A stretch of DNA of 64,000 nucleotides from Mariannaea sp. PMI_226 (taxonomy: Eukaryota > Ascomycota > Sordariomycetes > Hypocreales > Nectriaceae): NCBI GenBank assembly GCA_024336345.1, contig JANFOG010000001.1, positions 1,488,001 through 1,552,000 on the forward strand, in the 5' to 3' direction. The translations under genes and the position numbers were made by a program. Each line of letters starts with the position of its first letter. The stretch's first letter is position 1. Shown here in pieces: positions 1 through 13,984 of this stretch. The notes below the pieces were generated by a model, which saw only the letters and a program-made list of their open reading frames with translations, did no database searches and was not told the origin of the DNA.

Positions 1-3000
1 TATTCTTCTCTTTGATTTGTTCCTTTTTCTTCCTCTCCTTCTCTTCTTTTTCTTTCTCCTTTTCATTTTTTCCCCCGTTCTTTTTGGTTCTTACACGTTG
101 CTTCTGAGGCAACCTTTTGTTCAATATCCTCCCTCTCCCCCTTAGCGCCTTATTTGATGTACGTTGAAAATGGCTAAAAATGGTGGCTCGGCATTCTAGC
201 TAGCGCCTTTGCGTACATCATGTTGGTAGAGCAGTCTTTTAGTTCGGGCGAGTCCCCTGCATGGCGTTCATTACGACCTCGCTCGGTCCTTTATCCTGTC
301 CCAGCTTCTCCTCCTCCAAAAAGGCTGCCACCTGCGCGGGGCGTCCTCGTGAATGGGAGACCTAAGCTAGAAAGAGAGAGAGTTGAAAGGAGCGAGAGAG
401 ATCTTGAGCGATAACCGTACACACTCACACACTCTCTCTATTTCTCACACTCTCTTTGGGAGGGTGAGGTGATCAGTGAGCCCACCACCACGAGATTGAC
501 CAGGTGCCCTCTTCACAGCCTACCGCTAAACTCGATCAAAGCCCCGCATGATCGCGACAAGGTTTTATCGGCCCCTTGAACCCCTTCTGCTGCGTCGGTT
601 CGTCTGACTACGGACGCCTTTTCAATAATGCCAGGTTGAGGAGGGTCACCAAGGTCGGCCAGACCCGAGGGATAATGCAAGCCATCTCGCAAGAAGGAGC
701 TGAAAAAGCCCCGATCTTGTCGACAATGTCTGGCACCAACCGTGAACAGGACAGACCAAAGGCTCTGATTCGCCCAAAGCGTCATGTAACCTATTCCTCG
801 GATGCATACTTCATCTCTTCTTGGAATCACAACTTTTGACAATGGGCGAATCCAGTCTCGGAAACCTCATGCTGAGGTCAGCCTTACCCACCTGCTTCTG
901 CACATCCTTGATAAAAAGAACGATGCACTGTGGTAGGTCGCGAGCCCTGTCATAGATTTGCATGTATGGATGTGTGTGTGCGTGTGTGTGAGCATCGCCA
1001 ATGTTGTCAGCTGCCGTAGGCTCACCAGATCATCCTAGGAACGAGTCCGTGATGTCTGCAGACGCCGCCTCAGGCCTTGTTAACACCGAACTCCATCAGG
1101 ACGACCCCATCCTCCGTAATCAAACAGAGCTGCAACCTCCTGAACAAGGCCGTCGCCGAGGGGCAAAAAAAAAAAGGGACGGGATCCCTGAGGGAGTTTC
1201 CTGGCTCCCGCGTGGCCAATGCGTTGAAGTACCAGGTATAGTCAGTGTGTAAAAAGTCTTGGTCGGAGAATGGCGTCTGTTCATAGCTAGCCTGGAAATG
1301 CACTGACAATGTTTTTTCTTTGCTTTTTTCTTCACCTTCTTTCATTCTGTCATTCTTCCCTCCCTCGTGTGTTCAAGCGCGTTAAACCTATCACACCGAT
1401 TGAGAGAGTCAAAAGACTTATTGGATCGAGACTCAATCTGGCCCCAGACTCGGCTCGCGCAAAAGAAATTATTGACTGTCCTTTGTGTCCTTTGACGTGC
1501 AGGCGTAGTCCGGCAGTCCAATTTGAATTCTCAAGTGGGCGCTAACTGACTGTGTAAAAAGATTGGTCTAAGCTCCATGGAACAATTGCCTATCTCAGCC
1601 TGTCGTCCGAAGAGGCACAGCCAGATGCACGTACTATATCTTAAGCAAATCTGGATGACCTGACTTTGCCTGTTCAGACAGCGTGGGGGGCTCCTCTCGC
1701 TGACTGGGCTGTCATGGTGCGTTTGGTGGTGTTCTGCTACTCACCCGATGATAAGTCACGATTGATTGGCATCAACCCAATGCACCTGTATCTCTCTGCC
1801 GGCTCGTTTGCGGGCGCACAGAGATAATACTATCCTGTTCTCTGGCATTTTGGGGTCACGCAGTGGTTTTATCCGTCCTCGCAAAGCTTCCTGGTTCCCC
1901 AATTTCAAGGGCGGGAAGCAACGGAGAACCCAATTTGGATAGATCAGCTAGGCGATAAATCCTGCGACAGATGGGCGTTGATCCACGTTCCTGAAGTCCG
2001 TCATGGATGTTTACTATCCGAGCACCAGTTCGCCCAATGGTTCGTAAAGTGCCCATACTGACCGGGCTCAGCCTTGTCTCAAAACTCCGCGTCAATCCAG
2101 CCAGCCCTTGCAATAGACTACTTGCCGCCCGCAATTAAGAGACAATTTAAATTCCTTGTCAACGGCGGTAGCGATACGGGTCCGCATAGCTCCGTGAGCG
2201 CGAACGGAGCAATAATCTGAGGCTCAATAAACTGGTCTCAAAACTTATCGCAAGGAGAGCGCCAGTACATAGTATAGTGCACCAATAGCTCGCCTCGGCA
2301 GCTGGCTACTACCAGTTGCTTTCTTTTCTCAGCTGCCAATCTGAGCGGTCTACTGCAGTGCGTGGCGCTGATTAGCCCGATGTCTGAGGAGCATCTAGGC
2401 CGTTCTACAGGACGGCATGTTGCACATTTTGAGAAAGTCTGTTCTTCCACGTTTTGTTGTTGAGAGGGGTTTAGGTGAACCCCGAATAGTCGAACAGTAG
2501 AAGCTTTTAGGTGTCCACAGCTTCTTCGACCACAAAGGCACTTGACCAAAGACAAGTGCGCTGCTATTGGCTTGGTCTTACATCCTGTCTCGCTTCATCG
2601 TCAAGGTGTAACCCGCCCCCCCGTCCCCCAGACGTGCGCTTGATACTATGTAGAATAGTCGGTCGTCTTCGGTCCCGAGGAAATAGTTATCTTTACGTTC
2701 CAGAAATCGTGAGGGAGAATTATCTTATTCGGTGTGCCCGCCATAGCTTCTTACCTCAGACATTCCAAGTCTGGATCGGCCGCTTGAAAGGCGAAATCGC
2801 CTTGAAGTGCAACACGGCATCTGTTTTTGGCAATGGCATGGCCGTTGCAAACCGGATTTAGAGCTTCTAGTAACATTCATGTCTCTAAATCGAAGACACA
2901 AATAACAAACAACCTCTGGCCGCTTTTCAAGTTGACACAAGATGAGGTAGACTATGATGTGATAGCTATGCTCCCTTGGTTCAGACGTACTTGAGATAGC

Positions 3001-6000
3001 TTACATAGGACGGAGCAGTTGCACCCTGCTGTTATGGTGTCATAGAGCGGCCTGCTCACTGCCATTCGATCCATGCCAGGGGCAACGAGACACTGGTCTC
3101 ATGGCGTGGTCCAGGTTGTGTGCTGCGAGTCTTTTTGATGCCGACCCGCATGATGTATAATTTCTTGGCCAACCTGAGAAACTTGACATGTCCTCGACCA
3201 ACCATATGCCAGGATCGCTGCAATACAACATAATTATTTCTGGTTGCTGCTCAAAGGTGGTTGGAAAGACGTGGTCAGGTGGCAACGTAAGGAGTCGCCT
3301 GCTTCTCAATACGTAGTTGATGGTGTGGAGAGACGAGACGCTCCGTGATTTGCTTAGTACCACCTCCACCCCCGCTTCAAAGCAGGAAAAATACAAAACG
3401 GCCTAGTCTCTTGGCTAATGGGATCCTCCTCCACACACAACGGTTCCATATTGCCATAACGATGGGCTTTGCAGGGCCGCTTGGCTTGCTCAAGTTGCCC
3501 TAGCTAACGCCTTTTCGTGTTGTCATGATAAGAGACTCTAGTATTCTTTTCCAACAATTGCAAGAAGCAGTGGGCCTGGGGTAAGATGCACGATATTGTC
3601 CGTTGGAACAGGGGGAGTTGATGCGATAGGTCGACATTCGACGAAGCAGATACAGTACCTAACACAGACGAGGTTGAGATGATGATCACCATGTCACCTA
3701 AGTCTTGAAGCACGACAACGGTGCAGTACTCCGTACAGAAATGGAGAAACCAGGTCCTTTCTCGAGGTTAGTGTGCACCGCCACGGACCTGCTTTCGCAA
3801 AAGTCTCAGCGGCGTAATAGAGCAAGTCCAAGATGGATGGCTCCAATACCGTTGTCGGGGTCTATTCGCCTGGAGGCTGGATATTTTGGCTTTTGTCACA
3901 TCATGCCGTCTCCATTTGGGGGTGCCCATCTTGGAACCGTGGCAGTGTTCTGTTGGTATCTCACGAACCAAACCTCATGTTGAGGCGGAAGTGGCGACAA
4001 AATAACCAAACTTTTTTTCTCGTCTCAACAAGGCCAACTCATCATAAGCGTCCCGTCCTTAGCCGATTGCTGATCTTAATCGTTCATCTTGCTGGGTTCA
4101 AAGCTCCGGGTGGCAAGGACCACTGTACTGAGTTGGCATGGTCGACAACTCTGTTTCTTTCAGCGACAACTCCTCACCTTGGAGGTACAAACGGTCGCCA
4201 CCGAATCAGGTAACTAACAATGGTGGTGGCTGGCAAGTGAGGACAATCTGGGGATGAAGGTTTCTCACTACGGTACCTTCGACGGAAGGGACCCTCAGGA
4301 TTCGGCCTAGGCTCTTGGAGAATTGTCGAATGGTCACCAATAATGGATGAATTGGTGTATGAGAGGGCCTCTGAGAGGTAGCACTGCATATCTAGGTGGT
4401 TTGATCATGTCTCCTCTCGGAATGTCATTCTGGGGGCGACCCACTACCCGCACAACCTAGGACTGCGTCCTCGTCGCCCCGTACACGCTGCGTCGGATTG
4501 AAAGAGGCAATACTGTGATAAAAAGGCACAATAGAGTTGGTTGACTTTCGATGTCACCATTGCATGATTCAATTCCGCAAAGATTCCTCATGATAGTAAA
4601 TGCAGCCTTTTGTTTCATTTGCTTTTCCCCTTTGAGATGTATAATGTCGAGGAAACCCAAAGACCTTGATCTCGTCATCTTACCCTATGGGCGATTTGAG
4701 GTCAACTACGAAGAAATATGAAGGTGAAGGTACATGGAGGCAGCGGCAGCCACTCTGTAGACTGGCATGGGGTTGTGGATACTGTACTTTATCCATTGAA
4801 ACAAGAGCTGAGAGTTGATGAGATAGAAAGCAATGTTATGCTATGCTGTGCCGCGTCGGCCTACGTCGCCCGTCCATTTCTGTTCCTATCCAGGGCACGG
4901 CTTTGAAATTTGTCAACAGCCGGTCTCACAACTAGGATGCCGGGTCTTGCCCATGCCATGCCATGCCATGCCCATGCCGTTCGCATTTGGGTATGTGTGA
5001 ATTCGTTCAATGGAGAGCAGATTATCGAGTTTAGGCTGGGCAGTGAACACAGATGACGGGTTGAGGTGACTGTGGTGGGCACTTGCGTAACAAAGTGGAG
5101 AGAGGGTGGAGCTTCCTCCAAGGATGATGAAAGGTCAAGGTTGGCAGCCAGAGCTCGTCCAAGCAGGCTACGGCTATGCCACAACGAGTCTAGATCAGCA
5201 CAAGGGATACGGAGTACGGAGGACCACTAAGACCACCTCAATGAGCAAGATTGATGGAGCCTGTGGTCGTGTCCCCCCAAAACCACCTATGACCTATGGC
5301 TATGGGCGCTTCTGCCTCAGGTTGCGCAATGTTATGGGGCAATGTTTGGAGGAAGGGGGGGGGGGAAGGGGAGGGGGTGGCCTTTCCACACATTCCAACC
5401 AAGCTTGGGCCACGCACCTACAACAGCAATGACCCAGGAGCGAGCAGAACGAAGGCAAGCAAGGACTCTGGTATTAGTCCAACCCATCGAAACAGGTGCG
5501 AACTGCGCTATCTTTGCCGTCTGGGTGGTGTCGGCGCTCACCTAGGTAGTCTGGAGTGTTAGTGAACAAAGAACACCCAGAAGAGGACAGTCACACTGGA
5601 CGGAGGAAGGGTAACAATAAGAGGATAGAATAATCAACAGTGGACAAAGAGGAGCAGGCCACTGGCAGAGGCTCAGACCACAGAGCATGGTATTGCGTGC
5701 AGTAGAACCACTACGAATATCAAGAACGATCCGTACTCGTGAGAAAACAAGACTGCACAGAACAGTGACCACACATCATTCACCCACCTTTTCCCGTAGT
5801 GCACATTGCGAAGTGACCAACAGAGCCTGTCGCGCCGCAGTGCAGTGCGCGTACGGATACTACCGTGCAGATTTGTACGGGCGAGAAAAGGCAACGGAGG
5901 CAAACATCTGCCCACCACCGATGTCGCTGTGGTGTTCATCAGCCCAGGCCCCAGCCAAAATCTCGGCTGATGACCTTGCGGTGGAATCCGGGACCCTCTT

Positions 6001-6840
6001 TAGGCCTGAGGGCCCTCCAGGTCCTTCAAGTCAGCAACCGTCTGAGTCACCTCATTGTCTTGCAATAAAAAAAATGGTTGAGTGAATCGTTGCAAGTCTG
6101 AGGTCTGAGGTCTGAGCAGAGACGGGTCGTGAAAATTTTTTCCTTGTTGTTCATTTCTGTTTTGTACGGGGAACGGAGAACGGAGAACGCGGCCAGCCAT
6201 TGTCGCCTGGCTATAGTGCAAATGTCTATGATCCAACTCACACGCGAATGCCTGGTGTCCCATTGTGTCTTGGATGGCTTTCACTGTCTCGCTCTGTGCC
6301 GTGCTCTCCCATAGCAGTACGAAGTAGGCCTTTTCGCGGCTTGCACAACAGCGGCCAGAGCATTTTCAACCTACTATGTACGCCTAGCTCTAGACCCGTA
6401 TCCATTTCGTTCCCCCCTCCTCTTCACCCTTACCCAACACCCTCGCTCAAGAAAACAAAAAAAAACCCCCACCCCTCCGAAGTTCCTGAGACACACCTGC
6501 AGGCATTCATCGCCTTACCCCCCCTTGTTACCCTGAGAGAAGAAAAAACCTGGGCAGTAGGGGTGTGAGGGCGTCAGTAGGATACGTACCTGTGCCCACA
6601 CCCAAAGAGAAATCCTTGCTGGCACTAGTATCTGCTGCAGGGCATTGAGTGGGGTCCTAATGGCCCATCCTTGCCGCTCTCACCCTGCCCCCCCGTCTCG
6701 AGAGCTACTCTGCTTTGGGCGGGCGTGGGCCACCTGGAGTACCCCCCTCCACAGTTTATTAGGCAATGTACAAAGTAGCGCCATGGCTCACCCAGAACTG
6801 GTCATCCATCCACCAGGCTGTGTCTGCTGAGCCAGCAGAA
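1..6840. other. Gene-free region, left edge
   Basis: No open frame here looks like a known family; all are short, overlap on both strands and lack plausible splice partners. The first 160 bases are a pyrimidine-rich tract of the kind that precedes fungal genes. Short tandem stretches occur, such as a GT run near 965-990, a GCCAT run near 4950-4975, a TCTGAGG run near 6098-6117 and a GAACGGA run near 6170-6190. Base composition is close to that of the genic DNA, so there is no sign of an AT-rich degraded transposon. It may be the distal promoter of the Ecl1-type gene at 7231, or the 3' flank of a gene outside the window. Confidence 0.6.
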
Positions 6841-7230
6841 TATACATATCTACCTCCTCCGCCCTCCAACTTCAACCTTCGTTCCCTCCACCATCACCAT
6901 CTCAACTCTTTCTCTCTACAATTGCTTCTTTCTCTTACTCAAGGTCACGATTTTACTGGACTCTACTTTATCTTCACACTACCGCCCATTCAATCTTGTA
7001 ATCCTTCCCCCTCCTCTCCTTTACTGCTCTCTCGTCCCCCACCTCTCGACAGTCTTGATCTGAGACGAGCCACCGACATCCAACAACAACAAAACTCATC
7101 CACTTGAGACCAAAATTTGTCCTGTTCGGTTTTGCTTCGGTCAATCAACCTTCATAGGACGCTAGAGGTTTCTCTTCAGTCTGTCGACCAACTGCTTTCC
7201 GCACACAGTCAACATCCATCAACCGAGACA
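6841..7230 (+). promoter_or_regulatory. Probable long 5' leader of the Ecl1-type gene
   Basis: About 390 bases before the start codon are strongly C/T-rich in their first 200 bases and, on reading through, contain no ATG on the plus strand. A TATA-like stretch lies at 6840-6848. The start codon sits in a good context (A at -3, G at +4). An ATG-free pyrimidine-rich leader is what an unobstructed 5' UTR looks like in filamentous fungi. The transcription start is inferred; no intron is obvious. Confidence 0.5.
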
Positions 7231-7647
7231 ATGGATTTCGATTGGACTCACTCCTTCTGCCTCGCTTGCGACAAGCAAGTACAATCCGCCAAGGACGCAT
7301 ACTGCTCCGAGTCTTGCAGACTGGCCGATTTCGAGAAGACCTCAACACCGAGCTCTGAGGCGAGCTCACCTGGCATGTGCCATCACTCCTACCCTTGGTC
7401 AACCAAAACCACATCCACCCCTACGCTGCTCCAATCTGCATACGACTTCGACCTTTCGAAGACCTCAACATCCGAACAGTCTACTCGAGTCCTCACACCC
7501 TCGAGCTCACACAGCAGCTTGTGCTCTATGCAGAGCACCTCAACAACCGGCGAATCTGCTCAGCTTTCTGCCAAGACCAGACAGGAGCTCCGAGCCTATG
7601 CTGTTTCGTTCGAGAACGTGAGAATGCAGCGACGACGCTCATACTAA
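7231..7647 (+). CDS. Ecl1/2/3-type zinc-binding small regulator
   Basis: A 138-residue single-exon protein. It starts MDFDW and has a CxxC pair at Cys10/Cys13 followed by Cys25 and Cys29 in a YCSESCRLADFE segment. This four-cysteine N-terminal arrangement with the CRxAD(x)E continuation is the signature of the fungal ECL1/2/3 family, small zinc-binding proteins that in fission yeast extend chronological lifespan and link nutrient starvation to stress response. The remainder is Ser/Thr-rich and low complexity, ending in a basic RMQRRRSY tail, as is normal for filamentous-fungal members. The ATG at 7231 was chosen because it begins the conserved motif and no ATG lies upstream in the leader; the frame is open further 5' only through non-ATG codons. 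It is flanked by the two largest gene-free regions. Family assignment is good; the role in this organism is inferred. Confidence 0.85.
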   Translation: MDFDWTHSFCLACDKQVQSAKDAYCSESCRLADFEKTSTPSSEASSPGMCHHSYPWSTKTTSTPTLLQSAYDFDLSKTSTSEQSTRVLTPSSSHSSLCSMQSTSTTGESAQLSAKTRQELRAYAVSFENVRMQRRRSY

Positions 7648-10600
7648 GCAACCCTATCAATCAAATATGTACACGACCGACACCTGCTACTACTACACCT
7701 ACTACCATTCATATACCCCTAGGTCTATTGGACCTTTCTGAATTTTCCTTTTTAAAGACTACGCAACTCACTTCGATGTCATACACACACAAACACAAAA
7801 ACGCACACAACTCACGCAACCACTTTTTTCTTCTCAACTTGTTTAACAATTTGTTCTATTAAGACGGCATTACACCGGAGCACTGCATATCAAAAAAAGT
7901 TTGTTTTTTTAACTCTCTATTTTCCATTACGACTACTCGATTCCGATCGATTCGCTGGGATCATACGGGGCGGCTCTTTGATTATCATTGGGTTGACGGG
8001 ATACGAGAGCCATCATGGGCATCTTGTACACCAAATACAGGCCGGAGTTGGCATCGCATGTTGTTTCAGACCATGGGTATGGGGAGCAATTGGGAGCTAT
8101 GGGAGAAATGTCATGATATCTGGGATACGACAGCGTCAGGAGCTCGCTGACAACGGCATGGATGCACACCGATTTTCTTTTCTTTGGGACACATGGAGAG
8201 TTTGGCGCACGGAACAGACCAGGCACGGTTGCCGGTCCTCTGGGATGGGATGTCTGAGGGAGGGGGTGCTACACTGCTTTGGAGCCATCGCGTAAGGGTG
8301 ATTGGCCATTTTTGACAGGAACCACGGAAGACTGCATAGCACAGCATAGCATAGCATACTATAGGTGAAAAAAAAAACTACCTTTTTACCCTCTCAAGAT
8401 GAAACGCTCATATCCCTTGTTCTCTTCTGCCAGTTTTTACTGTCCTCTAAGCCCCTACCTATGCCAGTTCTTTTTCATGTTCTTATTTTTATTTTATTAG
8501 TCGTCGCCTTCATGTCAAGCCTCCATCCCTGCGCATGAATGGCATTTTCCAGAAACAAAGTCACGGCATTGGGGGCAAATCTTCTGACAGACAGTGTGAC
8601 TGGGATGACCCCCGCCGGAGTCGGATGGGTACCCACGAAGATGTGACTCCCACGACCTCCATCAAACAGTGCAGTGAACTGGGAGCTTCGGTACAGAGAG
8701 ACGATCGAGAATAGCGTCTTAGTGAAACCCTGTTTCGCAATCGGAGCTCCACTGGAGGGTATACAGTCATACACCAATTACAGTAAAAATTTAGCGGAGA
8801 CAGAAGATCAAGGAAAAAAACAGCACTATAATCTGCCCCTAAAAAAAAAAATTACGGACGGGTCATTCACTCCGCCAAAGTTCATGCTGTTAGTTAGTGG
8901 CCTCCGACAATGGCGTGCTGCCTTGATTGGTGTGCGAATCCACAGATGACTGTGACGTGCTCACTTTTAGCATGGAGCCAACTTAATTGTCTTTGGAGAC
9001 AATCCAGTCCCATTATTCGTAACAATTTCGTCGTTATTGCTTGACTCTGGACTGATGACTTTTTTTTTGAATTGCTCCCCCCTCTCTCAAAAACAGCCGA
9101 GTGTTCGTCTCCCGGTGTCCGGTCCGGACCACCTGGGCAGCCCCCGTGGACGGAAAGGCATTTCTTGCGTCCCCCATGGGTTTGTTGCACCATCGGCCAC
9201 GGGCAATGGGCCCACGAACAACCTACCCCAGCACCACCGGGGGCATGCCATGATGCCACCGGGAGAAGAAGGGTCATGGAAAAGAAAATGGCAAGATCAA
9301 ACCCGTTTTCCATTCTTCGCCCATGGCACCTTTTTTCTTCTCTTGACCCCCCACTCTCCCTCCCTCCCTGGTCTTTGTGATTTCCGGCCGGCATTGCATG
9401 TAACAGCAACATTGGGCTGGGGCGTACGACTTCTCTCCCTATGCCTGTCCATTTGGCCAGCTTTGTTCCCTTGAGGCCACGAGTTTGCAGCTGAGAAAAA
9501 AAAAAATGTATCCATCCATCACTTTCCCGTCATCATATCATTGTTGATCTCCGGGTCCCCGAACATGGACGGCGGATCTGTCCAACTGGGGGGGCTGTGC
9601 AGCCGTGGGTATTCCGTTTTCCCCCTGGTGAACCCAAGGCATGGAGAGTTTGCCTGCCTGTATGATTTCTTGAGGCTACTACTACTCTCTTCCAGCCAGT
9701 CCCCTTGCATCTCATAATCCTACCCTTTGCACGCGCTATCCACGAACTTCTGATGTAACCAGTGGAGCTCTCAAGCACTGGACAACATGGATGTTGCTTG
9801 GTTACTGGCTTGAATCGAAGTGACGAATTAGTATAAACATTATAGATAAACACGCTGATAGTACAGCAAAGAGCGGGTCATACTCCAGGACCAAGTACAT
9901 ATTCGCACCTGTTACTCCTGCCAGCGCATCTCTTGTTTTGGAGTATCATATCCTGCTTACTTGTTTGGTTCTTGGTCATGAAAGTGGGTTACTTTTGCTA
10001 CACTTGGCCCGAACGAACCACAGCAGGACAGATTGGCTTCGCCAGTAGGTGGGTTTTTCTCCCACAAAATAATACCCCGAGAAGCAATCAGTGCTGGTAT
10101 GACACAATGACACTCGATGACACGGGAAGATGGGCCAAGACCTTTTGGTTTTGCATATGCCGTGGAATCGGATGGAGCATTGAAGGGAAGAAGGGGGGGG
10201 GGGGGAGAATCGAAAGGCGGGGAGATTGAGGCATTGTAAGTCGCATTATTTCCCAATTGATATTTTCTGTTTTATGACACTGCCCGTCGACCGAGCTGCC
10301 TTGCTGTGCATGACATGCGATTGCGATTGATGATGCTTTTCTTGTTCCGTGCATCGGTCGAGGACGATGTCATCGTCGGCGGCATCCGTTCACAACTTGC
10401 TTTTTTTCTTGTCTTTTCTTTTTTTTTTTCCCCTTCGATCGGCCCAAAGCCAATGAGGAATGGAGGGGGAGACACTAAAACACATCACTGACCTTAATTC
10501 CATTACATGCCCACTTTTATTTCTTAGTGAGTCTGGGGGTGGGAAAGGGGACGCCAAAAATCGTGGGCCACACACACACACACTCCAGCGAGGATGGAAC

Positions 10601-13600
10601 AGCAAGCACACAATAGCCGTTTCGGCAGAGGGCAAATATTACTCTCTCGGTAGTGACACAAGGCAAAGGCAAGTGGGTGGGCTGTTTCAGAGGGAGGGGG
10701 ACGCGAGGGAAAGAGGAGGGGGAGAGGAGGAGATGTCCGAAAGACTAGTCCAGAGCCCATCTGCCCATTCTTGGGCGGAATCTTGTTGACGATGATGACA
10801 GTCGAGAACTGATTGTCCAATTGGCTCTAGCTGTCTCTGCAGATGGGCTTGGGCTTCTGGGCGATGCCATTGCCGATTCTTCTTCCCAGCACACATGGCT
10901 GAGATTTTCCAGGACTCAGGTCTTACATCTCGCGAAACAAGGCGCGGATAAGGGGAGGCCACGGGAAACGACTCTCTGGCGAGGACATCGGCCCGGCTTG
11001 CCTGCTTTCTTCTCTCTCTGTCTTGGAAGATGGATCATTGACCACCCGCTTCCCTATCTATGTGAAGCTATCGCACGGTATGGAAGGGAGATCGGCGGGA
11101 AGTGCCTTGCATCAGAGGGCAATAAATCTTTTCTAATGATGTGCCTTTTTGTTGTCAGCCTCTTTCCGATGGGCCAATTCCCCTTCGCCCCTTTGGGTAC
11201 TTCCCTTGCATTCACTTCTATTTTCAAGTGCCTGGCGGGCCTTGGAAAAGAAAAGAAGTATTACTGGGTAGTAGTAAGCTGACAGGAGAGGCAGCAGGAA
11301 AGCTTGGTCTCACAATTTTTTTTTCTTTGCTCGGATGCAGGGCATAGCTATGGCAAAATGTCTTAGATTCCCCAATTGCCGATATTTAGACCCTCTACCT
11401 ACCTCCAGTCCCCAGGCACCTACTAACGTTGCATCCATGACATGTATTTCATGTTGCCCTGCTTTCAGCAACTTTTCATTTCCCTCTTTTCACGACCCTT
11501 TTAGTGAATTGAGAGGGGGGGGGGAGCAGAGGCACTACAACAGCTTCCACAAACGTGTATAACCTAAGCGTGAATCTGGCCTGTATCAATTGGACACATG
11601 TGGATGATGTTGAAACACGTCGATGCCCCACGACACATTCCCTTAACCTCTGTCTCCCTCCCTCACAGGCATTCACGGTCTATTGCGGAGCAGTCTGTAC
11701 AGAGTGCTCCGTAGACTCCGCAGAGTGTTAGTAATTTGTCAGATCTTGCGGCATTGACGGAGAGCCCGCTTCCCTTGGCTGATTGGCTTGGCCATTGTTT
11801 CACCACGTGGATCAATCACTATTATGTACCACTGTGCGTCCCTCCATCGCGCTTCCATGAGGCCAGAAAGGTACAGGCATCAGTGATGAACATGAATTTA
11901 ATGCATATGCAACTACCATGTACATTAACCAGTCCCCTCTTTGATCGATCTTTGCATATAATATCCCGATAATGATATCTCTGTGCCTCACCGCCCAAGT
12001 GCTTGAATTTTGATATTGACGAGCAATGCCTGACTAACTACTTACTCTGGTATTGAGTTACCTAATAGAGACCCAATGAAGGAAGTGTGTTGTCATTTGG
12101 GCCGCATCGTTACACGAGAGGACAGGTCGAGGTGCTGACTAAGTATACATAGTATGGATATCTTATGCGAAAAACCACTTATAAACTCGTTGACAGTGAC
12201 TGAATCTGTTATCATCATCATGCCCAATGCAGTAAATTTGCTCACACCATCTAGGCCTCTCTCGATCGATTGCTATGACGAAGTCGTCGAAAAGGCGCTT
12301 ACAGATAATTGGAGCCTTTTGTGTACATTAGCTAGTAATCCATCTAGGCACTGTCCCCATTGCTACTACTTCTTCCACGCCTCTTCACATGTCCAGAGGA
12401 TGCGAGTGCACAAGCCAAAAGTGACAATTGCTTTTGCCCCCTTCCGTCTATTTGTATACCCACCGTGAGTGATTGAAACCTGATCGTGATCTACCTAGAA
12501 TAGAAAAGAATAGAATAGAATATAGTACAGGTTACCCTTCTCTGCCTCCAAACGGAATGCCGGCAAAGCCTGGTGTCTTGAAATCCCTCCCCCCCCTTTG
12601 CGGGACTTCGGGATGTGTGTCAGATGCAGAGTCTTCCATGTTCGGGACCGTCTCCTAAATTCCTTCCAGAGACAAATTGTCTCTCAGATGGGTCCAATAC
12701 CCATGGCTTTGAGAGCATTGGGCAAGGAAAATCCTTCACCAAATCCAAAAGAAAAAGGAAGAAAGGAAAAAAAAACTGAGAAGACAGGCACCAATGAGTA
12801 GGGGCTCGGTGGGAAGCTATGGCAGGCCTCTCAAAACCATGCTGGGTGTAAGTCTAGAGGAAAAGCATTGATACAGTATCACTGTGTCATGAAGCGCCGG
12901 GAGAACAACAGCAACAACAACATCATCATCAATCAATCTGGTTCCACAATAAGGAATGGCGCTCCAGTATTTTACCTGGCCGTGTCGAGATTGATGTGAA
13001 ATAGAGTGCCACGAGAGGAGTCTCTTCTGGTTGGTACATGTGTTTCTCAAACCTCAACCACTCACACCCGGAGTTTGGGATCATCCCGAACTTGTTCACA
13101 TTATTGCTTTTTCTTGTCCCAAGTGGCGTACGGACACATCCACTACCGACCCTCTTGCCCGCGTTGCTCATGACACCGCGCAGGCGAATCAATCTTTTCT
13201 CGCAGCTTGCCTCACATGCACTGGGAACAAGACGTAGCTATTGTGTGCCTCATCCGTCCGGCCAGGCCCTCTTAAGCCGTCCTTATTTTTATTTATTTAT
13301 TTAAAAATTTTTCTTTTCGGCATCGTGTTGCATTCCCTGGTACAACAGACGTAACACCATCTACGAGGTAGAACCCAACCAATGGACAGGATAGTCTTGG
13401 GTCTATGCATGATTACAACTTGCTATACGCACGTCCATGTTTTGCTGAGCTTGAAAACTTTGGGACCGACATACCAAAAGAGGAGTGGAGTGGAGGGCTT
13501 CTGTTTCGAGATTTATTTGAGACAGGTGGGAAGATTTCAGAGAAGATTTTTTTTTTCATTCAAGACCCGCACCGGTGAATCTAGAAATTCCTTCCCTCTT

Positions 13601-13927
13601 GTAATCAAGGCGAATAGAATAAATGAGCTAGAAAATATCAGAAAAAAAAAATAAGATTTGATCCGCATTTCAGCTTGACTGCCCTGTTCGTGATGTCTCT
13701 CTATCCCGTGCCTGGCGGGGAACAGGGCATTTGAGACTCTGGCGAGAGCGAACGCCTTTTGGGATTGGGAAGGGCCAAATGTGGCTTTCCTATTGGTGGC
13801 TTTGGTACCGACAAATGACGACTGTCGTTTGGAAAACTGGAGAATTTATGTCTTATATCGTCGCATATGGAACATACAAGCTTGCTTCTCTTCTCGTGGA
13901 AATGCAAGGGATTCCCGCTTTGATGCA

Positions 13928-13984
13928 TTGTCTCACAAGCACTGGATAGGTGCCTTGTCTCACAAGCACTGGATAGGTGCCTTG
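13928..13984. repeat. 27-bp tandem duplication
   Basis: A 27-base unit beginning TTGTCTCACAAGC and ending ATAGGTGCC occurs twice head to tail without mismatch, followed by the first three bases of a third copy. Two copies without spacer are a simple tandem duplication, not a CRISPR array. The DNA is noncoding as far as I can see. Confidence 0.9.

Noticed and set aside
220..275. tRNA-like string with TTGGTAGAGCAG followed by GTTCGGGCGAGTCCC
   Set aside because: The resemblance to a D-arm and T-arm is superficial; no acceptor stem or anticodon arm can be folded around it.
7377..7862. 161-codon frame overlapping the Ecl1-type gene in another frame
   Set aside because: It begins at a non-ATG codon, overlaps the better-supported gene, and its product is low complexity (Thr/Pro/Leu) without motifs.
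13928..13984. Possible CRISPR-like direct repeat
   Set aside because: Only two units with no spacer, in a eukaryotic genome; it is a plain tandem duplication.
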